A stretch of 7,261 nt of DNA from Methylotenera_A sp040387035 (GCA_040387035.1 JAZKEN010000044.1:1-7261); one strand, 5' to 3'. Counted from the first letter of the stretch, positions 1 through 6,594 are shown. Numbers and translations are program-made. The notes: generated by a model from the sequence alone, not told the origin.

Positions 1-1
1 G

Positions 2-280
2 CAATTGCAGCGCCGCTTAACACTCGCCATGCAGCAAAATTTGCAAATGCATCAACAAAAACTATTACGGTTAGCCAGCAGCATTGAACAACTCAACCCC
101 AATGCCGTACTGGCAAGGGGTTATGCCATCGTTCATAGTGAAATTAGCCAAAACGACTTGCTAAACCCCTTGCCGCAAGAGCTGGTTACCAATGCGCAAC
201 AAATCCAGCCGGAATCACGGCTGAACATCACTTTTCTTGTGGGTAGCGCCACCGCCAAAGTCATCAGCACCAAAAATTAA
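2..280 (+). CDS. xseA: Exodeoxyribonuclease VII large subunit, C-terminal fragment
   Basis: This is the last 92 codons of a gene that starts left of the window; the frame is open to the window edge and ends at TAA 278-280. XseA is the catalytic large subunit of exonuclease VII, a cytoplasmic nuclease that degrades single-stranded DNA in both directions and works with several copies of the small subunit XseB. The visible part has a glutamine- and leucine-rich helical stretch, typical of the long coiled-coil region of XseA, then the family's C-terminal signature NAVLARGYAIV, then a short beta-rich tail ending near the usual C-terminus. The catalytic domain is not in the window. A TTG at 5-7 could be read as a start, but the homology clearly continues upstream, so I treat it as internal. 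No convincing terminator follows. Confidence is high from the LARGY motif and its position relative to the stop. Confidence 0.9.
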   Translation, partial: QLQRRLTLAMQQNLQMHQQKLLRLASSIEQLNPNAVLARGYAIVHSEISQNDLLNPLPQELVTNAQQIQPESRLNITFLVGSATAKVISTKN

Positions 281-293
281 CCTAATTTAATTT

Positions 294-340
294 CGATTGC
301 GCTTGGTTTGACCATTCAATTGGTTGATAATACGCAATCG
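294..340. repeat. 8-bp inverted repeat flanking the probable kup promoter
   Basis: The arms CGATTGCG (294-301) and CGCAATCG (333-340) are perfect reverse complements separated by 31 bp, centre to centre 39 bp. They bracket the candidate -35 and -10 of kup. No T-run follows the right arm and the loop is long, so this does not look like an intrinsic terminator for xseA. It could be a two-site operator, but an 8-bp match in a gap of this size can arise by chance. Confidence 0.4.
303..331 (+). promoter_or_regulatory. Candidate sigma-70 promoter for kup
   Basis: A -35-like TTGGTT (303-308) and a -10-like GATAAT (326-331, five of six to consensus) are separated by 17 bp. This would place transcription start near 338, leaving about 20 nt before the kup ATG. 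The -35 is weak and only the spacing and the -10 support the call. Confidence 0.35.
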
Positions 341-358
341 TATTAGTCGCGTACCAAC

Positions 359-2242
359 ATGGATAATCAAACTCCACAAAAAGCAGCTCTACATACCATG
401 GCCTTAGCCGCTCTAGGCGTCGTATTTGGCGATATTGGCACCAGCCCCCTATACACCATGAAAGAAGTTTTTTCAGTCGGGCATCATCCGCTTCCACTCA
501 ATGCAATGAATGTTTACGGCATTTTGTCGCTCATCACCTGGGCGCTTATCTTGATTGTATCGGTTAAATATGTCGCTTTTATTATGCGTGCCGATAACCG
601 TGGTGAAGGCGGCATTATGGCTTTGCTGGCTTTAGCCTCAAGGAACGCCGAAGGCAACAGCAAAAAACAGCGCAATATTATGCTGCTGGGTATTCTAGGC
701 GCCTGTATGTTCTATGCCGATGGCATGATTACGCCTGCGATTTCAGTTTTATCAGCCGTAGAAGGCCTGGAAGTAGCGGCACCAAGCTTGCACACAGCCA
801 TTGTGCCGATTACCCTGGTGGTGCTGTTTATGTTGTTTTGGGCGCAAAGCAAAGGCACCGCAGTCGTCGGTGCTTTTTTTGGGCCCGTGATGTTGCTGTG
901 GTTTGGCACCTTGGGCCTGTTAGGCATCATCAACATCCTGCATGACACCACAATATTAAATGCACTCAATCCTTACTATGCATTTATCTTTTTCGCCACA
1001 CAACCTTGGATCGCTTTTGTGGCATTAGGCGCCGTGGTGCTAGCCGTCACCGGTGCAGAGGCGCTGTATGCTGATATGGGCCACTTTGGCCGCTACCCTA
1101 TCCGCTTGGCCTGGTTTGGTTTCGTTTTACCTTCTTTATTACTCAATTACTTTGGCCAGGGGGCGTTGATGTTACACAACGCGGCTTCTATCAAAAATCC
1201 GTTTTATCTATTAGCCCCGGAATGGGCGCTGTTTCCGCTGATTATTCTAGCGACACTAGCCACAGTTATCGCTTCCCAGGCGGTGATTACAGGCGCGTTT
1301 TCAGTGTCACGCCAAGCTTTGCAGCTAGGCTATTTGCCCCGCATGCATATTCAACATACCTCAGAAAGCGAACAAGGCCAGGTCTATATGCCACGCGTTA
1401 ACTGGGGCTTGATGATAGCTGTTATGGCATTGGTGATAGGTTTCGGTAGCTCCGGCGATCTGGCTGCCGCCTACGGCATAGCGGTAACCGGTGATATGGT
1501 GATCACGACTTTGCTGGCATCTGTCGTATTCACAGAAATTTGGCGTTGGAGCAAATTAAAAACCGGTTTATTAGTGGCTTTGTTTTTGATGATTGATCTG
1601 GCCTTCTTTGGCGCCAACGTATTAAAAATACCCGATGGTGGCTGGGTGCCGCTGGTGATGGGCGTAATTATCTTTGTACTGATGCTGACCTGGAAAAATG
1701 GCCGTACATTGGTCTATAACCGCCTTAAATCCGAATCCATGGCCATCGAGCCTTTTATTGAAGCGGTTGGCGCACACCCGCCGGCACGCGTGCCCGGCAT
1801 GGCGGTCTTTATGACACCCAACCCTGAGGGCGTGCCGCATGCCATGCTGCATAACCTGAAACACAATAAAGTCTTGCACGAAAAAGTGATGATTTTAACG
1901 GTTAAGTTTTTGGATGTACCTCACACCAATATTGAAGAGCGCGTCACCGTTGAAGCCATGTTGCATGAGTTTTATCGTGTTACATTACGTTATGGCTTTA
2001 AAGATGAGCCGGATTTGCCGCGCGATTTAATACTATGTGCCGCCAGGGGCTTAAGTGTAGACCCTATGGATACCTCGTTTTTTATAGGTAAAGAAATTTT
2101 AATCGCCTCTGAAAAATCCGGCATGGCGATTTGGCGTAAAAAAATATTCGTTGGCTTGTTTCGTTCGGCTGAGACCATTACCAATCAATTTAAGCTGCCA
2201 CCTAACCGTGTTGTAGAACTGGGTTCACAACTTAAAATTTAG
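359..2242 (+). CDS. kup: Kup-family low-affinity potassium uptake transporter
   Basis: A 627-residue inner-membrane protein, close to the 622 of E. coli Kup. The KUP/HAK family imports K+, by proton symport in the bacterial members studied, and matters mostly in acid or high-osmolarity conditions. Family motifs are intact: GVVFGDIGTSPLYT at 20-33 (first membrane helix), RADNRGEGG at 77-85, DGMITPAISVLSAVEG at 121-136 and TGAEALYADMGHFG at 231-244. About twelve hydrophobic segments fill residues ~15-450, and a soluble cytoplasmic domain occupies ~455-627, as in the family. The ATG at 359 is the first possible start, because an in-frame TAG lies at 344-346 and no start codon comes between. There is no recognisable Shine-Dalgarno sequence in front of it, which is unusual. 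No clear terminator follows. No kdp or trk genes are nearby. Assignment to the family is very secure; the substrate and energetics are inferred from it. Confidence 0.96.
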   Translation: MDNQTPQKAALHTMALAALGVVFGDIGTSPLYTMKEVFSVGHHPLPLNAMNVYGILSLITWALILIVSVKYVAFIMRADNRGEGGIMALLALASRNAEGNSKKQRNIMLLGILGACMFYADGMITPAISVLSAVEGLEVAAPSLHTAIVPITLVVLFMLFWAQSKGTAVVGAFFGPVMLLWFGTLGLLGIINILHDTTILNALNPYYAFIFFATQPWIAFVALGAVVLAVTGAEALYADMGHFGRYPIRLAWFGFVLPSLLLNYFGQGALMLHNAASIKNPFYLLAPEWALFPLIILATLATVIASQAVITGAFSVSRQALQLGYLPRMHIQHTSESEQGQVYMPRVNWGLMIAVMALVIGFGSSGDLAAAYGIAVTGDMVITTLLASVVFTEIWRWSKLKTGLLVALFLMIDLAFFGANVLKIPDGGWVPLVMGVIIFVLMLTWKNGRTLVYNRLKSESMAIEPFIEAVGAHPPARVPGMAVFMTPNPEGVPHAMLHNLKHNKVLHEKVMILTVKFLDVPHTNIEERVTVEAMLHEFYRVTLRYGFKDEPDLPRDLILCAARGLSVDPMDTSFFIGKEILIASEKSGMAIWRKKIFVGLFRSAETITNQFKLPPNRVVELGSQLKI

Positions 2243-2304
2243 TCGATCCAAACGCGCTTAAAATGACATCAACCCTTTTCGGGCCTTAATCGTTATTGCA
2301 CTAT

Positions 2305-2342
2305 CTAATACGTTTTAACATTGCCTATTACGTTTTAACATT
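2305..2342. repeat. Tandem 18-bp direct repeat, 20-bp period, before the M48 protease gene
   Basis: Two copies, CTAATACGTTTTAACATT (2305-2322) and CTATTACGTTTTAACATT (2325-2342), match at 17 of 18 positions and are offset by exactly 20 bp, about two helical turns. A weaker relative (TACGTCTTAAATTT, 2342-2355, 11 of 14 identical to the core) overlaps the end of the second copy at a 13-bp offset. The repeats end about 25 bp before the protease ATG. Position and phasing suggest binding sites for a regulator, or a recent local duplication of promoter sequence. I see no good -35/-10 pair here, although each copy contains a -10-like TAACAT. Confidence 0.7.
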
Positions 2343-2366
2343 ACGTCTTAAATTTAGGGAGCTATC

Positions 2367-3182
2367 ATGCAAAAAGTCACTGCCATAGTACTAACCGCAC
2401 TCAGCCTGCAATTAGCAAGCTGTGCCACCACCACTCAAGATAGCGTTTCCGGCGTCAAGCGCTCGCAGTTTTTATTAATGCCTGCCAGCTCAGTCGATAG
2501 CATGTCTGCGCAAGCCTACACCACAACACTGAAAGAAGCCGAGCAGAAAAATACCTTGAACGTGGACAAAGCCATGCTGGCACGCGTTCGCGGTATTTCT
2601 AATCGATTAATCGCCCAGGTTGGCGTGTTCCGTCCGGATGCCGCGCAATGGAAATGGGAAGTCAACGTTGAAAAAAGTGACCAGCTCAATGCTTACTGTA
2701 TGCCGGGCGGCAAAATCATGGTGCTATCGGGCCTGGTAGAAAAACTCAACGCCACGGATGACGAATTGGCTGCTGTCATTGGTCATGAAATCGCCCATGC
2801 CTTGCGTGAACATGGTCGCGAACGCATGTCACAAGCCTATTTACAACAATTTGGCCTGCAAGCATTAGCGGCTCTGGCTACCGGCTCAGCCGCCGGCGGT
2901 GCAGCGGTACAAGCGGCCGGTGTTGGTTCGCAACTATTTTTTGCGCTACCCAACGGCCGCGAGCAAGAGCGCGAAGCGGATAAAATGGGCTTGGAACTAG
3001 CGGCCCGCGCTGGTTTCAATCCAAATGCGGCAATCACTTTATGGCAAAAAATGGGTGCGCAATCCAAAAGCGCTCCGCCGGAATTTTTTAGTACCCACCC
3101 GGCAGGCGAAAACCGTATTGCCGATTTAAAAGCACTGATGCCAAGAGTAATGCCTTTGTACGAGGCAGCAAAAAAAAGCTGA
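2367..3182 (+). CDS. M48-family zinc metalloprotease lipoprotein (LoiP/YggG-like)
   Basis: A 271-residue predicted lipoprotein peptidase of family M48 (Ste24/BepA/LoiP clan). Such envelope proteases degrade or mature outer-membrane and periplasmic proteins. The N-terminus is a lipoprotein signal with lipobox Leu16-Ala17-Ser18-Cys19; Ala20 rather than Asp after the cysteine favours sorting to the outer membrane, facing the periplasm. The zinc site is complete: HEIAH at 140-144 (His140, catalytic Glu141, His144) and the third ligand Glu201 in EREAD (201-205). Upstream, NAYCMPGG (108-115) is the family's substrate-groove strand, and STHP at 242-245 is the usual C-terminal motif. There are no TPR repeats, so the size is closer to LoiP/YggG (about 250 residues) than to BepA. 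The start is well supported: AGGGAG at 2356-2361 is a strong ribosome-binding site five bases before the ATG. The gene stands alone between kup and dapD, with its own terminator, so its substrate cannot be guessed from context. Confidence 0.92.
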   Translation: MQKVTAIVLTALSLQLASCATTTQDSVSGVKRSQFLLMPASSVDSMSAQAYTTTLKEAEQKNTLNVDKAMLARVRGISNRLIAQVGVFRPDAAQWKWEVNVEKSDQLNAYCMPGGKIMVLSGLVEKLNATDDELAAVIGHEIAHALREHGRERMSQAYLQQFGLQALAALATGSAAGGAAVQAAGVGSQLFFALPNGREQEREADKMGLELAARAGFNPNAAITLWQKMGAQSKSAPPEFFSTHPAGENRIADLKALMPRVMPLYEAAKKS

Positions 3183-3210
3183 ATAAACCACGGTTTACTC
3201 ATGCATTGAT

Positions 3211-3248
3211 TAAAGCGCACTGCTTACCACAGTGCGCTTTATAATTTT
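3211..3248 (+). terminator. Intrinsic terminator after the M48 protease gene
   Basis: A perfect 12-bp stem, TAAAGCGCACTG (3211-3222) with CAGTGCGCTTTA (3230-3241), closes a 7-nt loop and is followed by TAATTTT (3242-3248). It lies 28 bp after the protease stop. The stem is strong; the T tract is interrupted by two A residues, so termination may be incomplete. Confidence 0.75.
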
Positions 3249-3263
3249 AAGCGCATTATTTTT
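3233..3263 (+). other. Alternative hairpin overlapping the terminator
   Basis: TGCGCTT (3233-3239) can pair perfectly with AAGCGCA (3249-3255) around a 9-nt AT-rich loop, followed by TTATTTTT (3256-3263). Its left arm is the right arm of the preceding hairpin, so the two structures exclude each other. It is weaker than the first (7 versus 12 bp) but has the better T tract. It may be a back-up terminator or one half of a switch. Confidence 0.4.
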
Positions 3264-3289
3264 GGCTAAATGTTGATATAGGTTAAAAT
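3262..3289 (+). promoter_or_regulatory. Candidate sigma-70 promoter for dapD
   Basis: TTGGCT (3262-3267) and TAAAAT (3284-3289) are separated by 16 bp in an AT-rich stretch. Transcription would start near 3296, giving a leader of about 30 nt before dapD, with a modest Shine-Dalgarno (TGAGA, 3315-3319) ahead of the ATG. If this is the real promoter, the hairpins upstream are not in the dapD transcript. Confidence 0.4.
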
Positions 3290-3325
3290 AACGTTTTTGA
3301 TTAACTAACACCCTCTGAGAACAAT

Positions 3326-4153
3326 ATGGATCCACGTCAAAGTATTATCGAAACCGCGTTTGAAGACCGCGCCAATATCAACCCAGCTAACGCCTCAGCC
3401 GAATTAAAAGCGCATGTTGAATCTGTATTAAAAGATTTGGACGCCGGTACCTTGCGTGTTGCCAGCCGTATTGGCGATACGCAAACCTGGGAAACGCACC
3501 AATGGCTTAAAAAGGCCGTGTTATTGTCTTTTAGGCTAGAAGACAACAAATTGCTGGATGATGGCGTCACTAAATATTTTGATAAAGTGCCACCAAAGTT
3601 TGCTGATTACTCTGAGGCGGACTTTAAAGCAGGCGGTTTCCGCGTAGTGCCGAACGCAATCGTACGTCGCGGTTCATTTATCGGCAAAAATGCCGTGCTG
3701 ATGCCATCCTATGTGAATATCGGCGCCTATGTGGGTGAAGGCAGCATGGTAGACACCTGGGCCACCGTGGGCTCATGCGCTCAAATCGGTAAAAACGTGC
3801 ATCTATCCGGCGGCGTAGGTATTGGCGGCGTTTTAGAGCCAGTACAAGCAGGCCCAACCATCATTGGCGACAACTGTTTTGTCGGTGCACGTAGCGAAGT
3901 GGTTGAAGGCGTGATTGTAGAAGACAACTGCGTGATTTCCATGGGCGTGTATATTGGCCAAAGCACCAAAATCTACGATCGTGAAACAGGCGAAGTGTTT
4001 TATGGCCGTGTGCCAGCGGGCTCTGTGGTGGTATCAGGCAATCTCCCATCAAAAGATGGTAGCTACAGCTTATATTGTGCAGTGATCGTTAAAAAAGTAG
4101 ATGCCAAAACATTAGGCAAAGTCGGCATCAACGAATTGCTGCGTGGCATTTAA
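3326..4153 (+). CDS. dapD: 2,3,4,5-tetrahydropyridine-2,6-dicarboxylate N-succinyltransferase
   Basis: A 275-residue enzyme (E. coli DapD has 274). It transfers succinyl from succinyl-CoA to tetrahydrodipicolinate, giving N-succinyl-2-amino-6-ketopimelate in the succinylase branch of the diaminopimelate/lysine pathway, in the cytoplasm. The N-terminal ~110 residues form the helical DapD domain (WETHQWLKKAVLLSFRL region). Residues ~113-250 are imperfect hexapeptide repeats of a left-handed beta-helix (RGSFIGKNAVLMPSYVNIG, then GAYVGEGSMVDTWATVG), expected to build a trimer. Asp143 in VDTW and Glu191 in GARSEVVEG lie in the motifs that hold the proposed catalytic Asp/Glu pair, from memory of the family. 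The C-terminus (KVDAKTLGKVGINELLRGI) is full length. The partner gene dapE lies about 2.8 kb downstream on the same strand, but a strong terminator and the cyclic-di-GMP gene lie between, so the two are probably not in one operon. Confidence 0.97.
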   Translation: MDPRQSIIETAFEDRANINPANASAELKAHVESVLKDLDAGTLRVASRIGDTQTWETHQWLKKAVLLSFRLEDNKLLDDGVTKYFDKVPPKFADYSEADFKAGGFRVVPNAIVRRGSFIGKNAVLMPSYVNIGAYVGEGSMVDTWATVGSCAQIGKNVHLSGGVGIGGVLEPVQAGPTIIGDNCFVGARSEVVEGVIVEDNCVISMGVYIGQSTKIYDRETGEVFYGRVPAGSVVVSGNLPSKDGSYSLYCAVIVKKVDAKTLGKVGINELLRGI

Positions 4154-4160
4154 TAAAAAT

Positions 4161-4196
4161 TAACAAATACGCTAAATTTTCGTCAATTATTTGTTA
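4161..4196. repeat. AT-rich 9-bp inverted repeat just after dapD
   Basis: TAACAAATA (4161-4169) and TATTTGTTA (4188-4196) are perfect reverse complements with an 18-nt loop. The stem is almost all A/T and no T-run follows, so on its own it would be a poor terminator. It may help fold the dapD 3' untranslated region ahead of the strong hairpin about 80 bp later. Confidence 0.35.
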
Positions 4197-4273
4197 CTGG
4201 GCTATTTGTAAGTCTTAAAACCAAACTCATTTGCTTATATAAATAAATAAATTTAAAGGCAAATCACTTCCTT

Positions 4274-4316
4274 AACCATACTATTCGCGCGCCTGCGCAA
4301 ATAGTATGGTTTTTTT
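4274..4316 (+). terminator. Strong intrinsic terminator downstream of dapD
   Basis: AACCATACTATT (4274-4285) pairs perfectly with AATAGTATGGTT (4300-4311). Inside, one C-A mismatch is followed by a second 4-bp stem GCGC/GCGC (4287-4290 with 4295-4298) and a GCCT tetraloop. Seven T residues follow the stem (4310-4316, the first two also pairing). This is the best terminator in the window. It lies 120 bp past the dapD stop and about 100 bp before the MHYT-GGDEF-EAL start, so it separates the two transcriptionally and leaves dapD with a long 3' tail. Confidence 0.88.
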
Positions 4317-4321
4317 GTGCT

Positions 4322-4354
4322 CTTGTTCCAAGCGCCAAATGAACCATGAACAAG
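4322..4354. repeat. 7-bp inverted repeat upstream of the cyclic-di-GMP gene
   Basis: CTTGTTC (4322-4328) and GAACAAG (4348-4354) are perfect reverse complements, 19 bp apart, about 60-90 bp before the start of the MHYT-GGDEF-EAL gene. It could be an operator for that gene. A match of this length may be chance, and I could not fit a convincing promoter here: the GATAAT at 4397-4402 has only TTGCTT (4371-4376) upstream, at 20 bp. Confidence 0.3.
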
Positions 4355-4414
4355 CTACATGGCACAGTAGTTGCTTTCTGAAGAATTACCTTAATTGATA
4401 ATCTTAAAAAGATC

Positions 4415-6562
4415 ATGATCATGAAAGCATCATACGATATTTGGCTCATACTGCTTTCGCTATCCGCGAGCGCATTTGCCATGTATCTCAGTTTTGGGTT
4501 TATAGAGCATGTTTACCGCACGGCAAGCCAATACCGCAGAATGTTGTTCAATATGTATTCCGTTGCGATAGGCACTGGCTTATGGGCCATCCACTTTATT
4601 AATTTACTTATTTTTCATGGCAATCAAGCCTTTACTGTATTTTCTCTGGCCATGTTCTTCTCTTGGCTGGTAGCCGTGAGCATAGGCTATACACTTTGCG
4701 CCGCCACCAGCAAAAAAATCATGTCTTTAAACCGCTTAACTTTTAGTGCCATTGTGATTGGCCTGGGTAGCTACCTGATGTTTTATTTTGCGTTAAGCGG
4801 CTTAAACGAAACCAATAACCTGTGGAGTTTTAGCACGGATATTTCATTCCATCCCATTTCATTACTGATAGCGATCAGTACCGCTTTGGGTGCTGGCGTG
4901 CTATCCCTGATCACACTGTCATGGATGAAAAGCTATGCCGGTGAAAATAAGCTATTGATTAAAATAATTTTTTCTGTGATTACCGGTGTGGCTATATTGG
5001 CAATACACGCGACATTCAATTCATCCGTCAATATCCAATCCTATATGGCTTTATCTTCAAGCGTACCGCTTGCCGATAAAACCTTATCGGCGATTGTGAT
5101 TGCCCTGGGCCTGATTTGTTTGTTTCTGCTGGCTTTTGTAGTGGCTTTATACTACGAAAAATTTGGCGCAAACACACTCGAAAACCGCATCATAGATACG
5201 CAAAAAAATACCGACACCACGATCTCAGGCTATAAGGACCCGTTAACACAATTGCCCAATCGACGCGCCTTTCAGCGCGAACTGGAAACCGCTATCAAGC
5301 GCAGTGCACGTGCGGGTACCACCATTGCGCTGGCCTATATTGATTTGGATCACTTTAAGCCGATTAATGATAGTTATGGCCACCATGTAGGCGATGCCGT
5401 GCTGATGTTTGTGGCACAACGCTTGAATGCAGCGGTGCGCGTTTGCGACTCTGTGGCACGTATTGGCGGCGATGAATTTGTCGCGTTGATTGAAGAGATT
5501 AAATCGGATGAAGATATTATCCCGATTGTAGAGCGCGTTGTGAACGCGATTAAAGAGCCGTTTTTAGTCAGTGGCCAGCAGATTGATATTTCGTGCTCGG
5601 TGGGCATTGCCGTTTACCCTAGGGATGGCGATATTGAAAAACTGATGATTTGTGCCGACGCCGCCATGTATAAAGCCAAGGAAAACGGCAAGAATCAATT
5701 CAAGTTCTTTGATTCCGAAATCGAATCAGCGTCTGATCAAATGCTGGAAATGCAGCGCGATTTGCAATCTGCCATTAAAAACAATGAATTCAGCCTGGTG
5801 TTTCAACCCAAAGTGAATTGCAAGCAGCAATCACCCGTGGGTGCTGAGGCGCTTATTCGCTGGAACCACCCTAGCAAAGGCATTATTTTGCCGATCACTT
5901 TTATTCCTGCGGCCGAACGTTTTGGCTTGATCAATCAAATCAACGATTGGGTTGTTGAAGAAGGTTGCCGCGCCATCCATCGCGCAAAAGACGTGGGTGT
6001 TGACTTAAAAGTATCCATTAACCTAGCGCGACAGCAATTCAGGAACCCGCATCTGGTTGATGAAATATTGCAGCTACGCAAGCGCTATAAGATAGCCGCC
6101 GCAAACTTAATGTTTGAAATTAAAGAAACCACCGCCATCAAAAATGAAGCCCAGTTTAAGCACTTGCTGCGTCAATTTAAAGCCGCAGAAATCAAGGTGG
6201 CACTGGACGATTTCGGTTCACAGCAGTTTAGCTTAAGCTATTTGCAACACTTGAATATTGATGAAATCAAGCTGGATAAGGTGTTTATTGGGCAAATTAA
6301 CGAAAACAAGGCATCACGTGCACTGGTGGATGCCGTTATCCGTTTAGCACATGCCTTGGATTTGAATGTGGTGGCAGAAGGCGTAGAAACCGAAGCACAA
6401 CGCGTCGCGCTCACTGACCTGGGTTGCGATCAAATGCAGGGTTATTTGTTTTCAAAACCTTTATCAGAAGAGAAACTATTGAGGCTATTTAAACAGCTCA
6501 ATGAAAATTCTGAATCTACAGATCAATTTTTGGTGTCAGATTATCAATCAGAAGCAGCTTAA
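4415..6562 (+). CDS. MHYT-GGDEF-EAL membrane protein, putative cyclic-di-GMP cyclase/phosphodiesterase
   Basis: A 715-residue inner-membrane signalling protein. Residues ~8-247 hold about seven hydrophobic helices of the MHYT sensor type, then a linker, a GGDEF domain (~273-440) and an EAL domain (~455-700). The cyclase half looks active: DPLTQLPNRRAF at 275-286, metal Asp310 in YIDLDHFK, GGDEF at 351-355, and an inhibitory I-site Arg342-Val-Cys-Asp345 five residues before it. The phosphodiesterase half keeps Glu478 (EAL, 478-480), Asn536, Glu568, Asp598/Asp599, Lys619, Glu655 and Gln675, but loop 6 reads DDFGSQQFSLSYL instead of the usual DDFGTGYSSLSYL, and the E-x-T-E motif is EIKE (568-571). 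The MHYT motifs are eroded: AIHF (58-61), MFYF (122-125), AIHA (196-199). Architecture resembles Pseudomonas MucR and Bacillus YkoW; MHYT is proposed to sense O2, CO or NO through a metal. ATG 4415 follows an in-frame TGA at 4379; Met3 (4421) is an equally good start, and no strong ribosome-binding site decides between them. Confidence 0.92.
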   Translation: MIMKASYDIWLILLSLSASAFAMYLSFGFIEHVYRTASQYRRMLFNMYSVAIGTGLWAIHFINLLIFHGNQAFTVFSLAMFFSWLVAVSIGYTLCAATSKKIMSLNRLTFSAIVIGLGSYLMFYFALSGLNETNNLWSFSTDISFHPISLLIAISTALGAGVLSLITLSWMKSYAGENKLLIKIIFSVITGVAILAIHATFNSSVNIQSYMALSSSVPLADKTLSAIVIALGLICLFLLAFVVALYYEKFGANTLENRIIDTQKNTDTTISGYKDPLTQLPNRRAFQRELETAIKRSARAGTTIALAYIDLDHFKPINDSYGHHVGDAVLMFVAQRLNAAVRVCDSVARIGGDEFVALIEEIKSDEDIIPIVERVVNAIKEPFLVSGQQIDISCSVGIAVYPRDGDIEKLMICADAAMYKAKENGKNQFKFFDSEIESASDQMLEMQRDLQSAIKNNEFSLVFQPKVNCKQQSPVGAEALIRWNHPSKGIILPITFIPAAERFGLINQINDWVVEEGCRAIHRAKDVGVDLKVSINLARQQFRNPHLVDEILQLRKRYKIAAANLMFEIKETTAIKNEAQFKHLLRQFKAAEIKVALDDFGSQQFSLSYLQHLNIDEIKLDKVFIGQINENKASRALVDAVIRLAHALDLNVVAEGVETEAQRVALTDLGCDQMQGYLFSKPLSEEKLLRLFKQLNENSESTDQFLVSDYQSEAA

Positions 6563-6564
6563 TC

Positions 6565-6594
6565 ACGACAAGAGCCGCTTCTAGGTGATAAAAT
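6565..6594 (+). promoter_or_regulatory. Candidate promoter for the yffB-like gene and dapE
   Basis: ACGACA (6565-6570, four of six to the -35 consensus) and TAAAAT (6589-6594) are 18 bp apart, in the 69-bp gap after the cyclic-di-GMP gene. Transcription would start near 6601. A short hairpin, TAAGGC (6594-6599) with GCCTTA (6613-6618), lies at that point. No terminator follows the upstream gene, so read-through from it is also possible. Confidence 0.3.

Noticed and set aside
5..280. An independent 91-codon gene starting at TTG 5
   Set aside because: The sequence is the conserved C-terminus of XseA in the same frame, which is open to the window edge, so this is a truncated larger gene and not a small one.
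2273..2283. Possible kup terminator, CCC-TTTTC-GGG
   Set aside because: Only three base pairs and no T-run follow, so it would not terminate transcription. I see no credible kup terminator.
2837..3220. A 127-codon open frame on the minus strand over the M48 gene
   Set aside because: It lies opposite a well-supported gene, has no family resemblance and no ribosome-binding site; its length is explained by the alanine- and glycine-rich composition of the protease. The other minus-strand frames over xseA/kup, kup, dapD and the GGDEF-EAL gene are shadows for the same reasons.
3183..3325. Lysine riboswitch upstream of dapD
   Set aside because: The gap is 143 bp, most of it taken by the protease terminator, and a likely promoter leaves only about 30 nt of leader. 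This is too short for the lysine aptamer, and no aptamer-like helices are visible.
4236..4256. AT-rich run with repeated AAAT units as an origin or UP element
   Set aside because: The run is short, sits inside the probable dapD 3' tail upstream of the terminator, and has no DnaA-box-like neighbours or fitting promoter.
4411..4420. Perfect 10-bp palindrome GATCATGATC over the start codon of the MHYT gene
   Set aside because: It is largely a consequence of the ATGATCATG codon sequence and is too short to claim as an operator; it is noted only because two candidate start codons overlap it.
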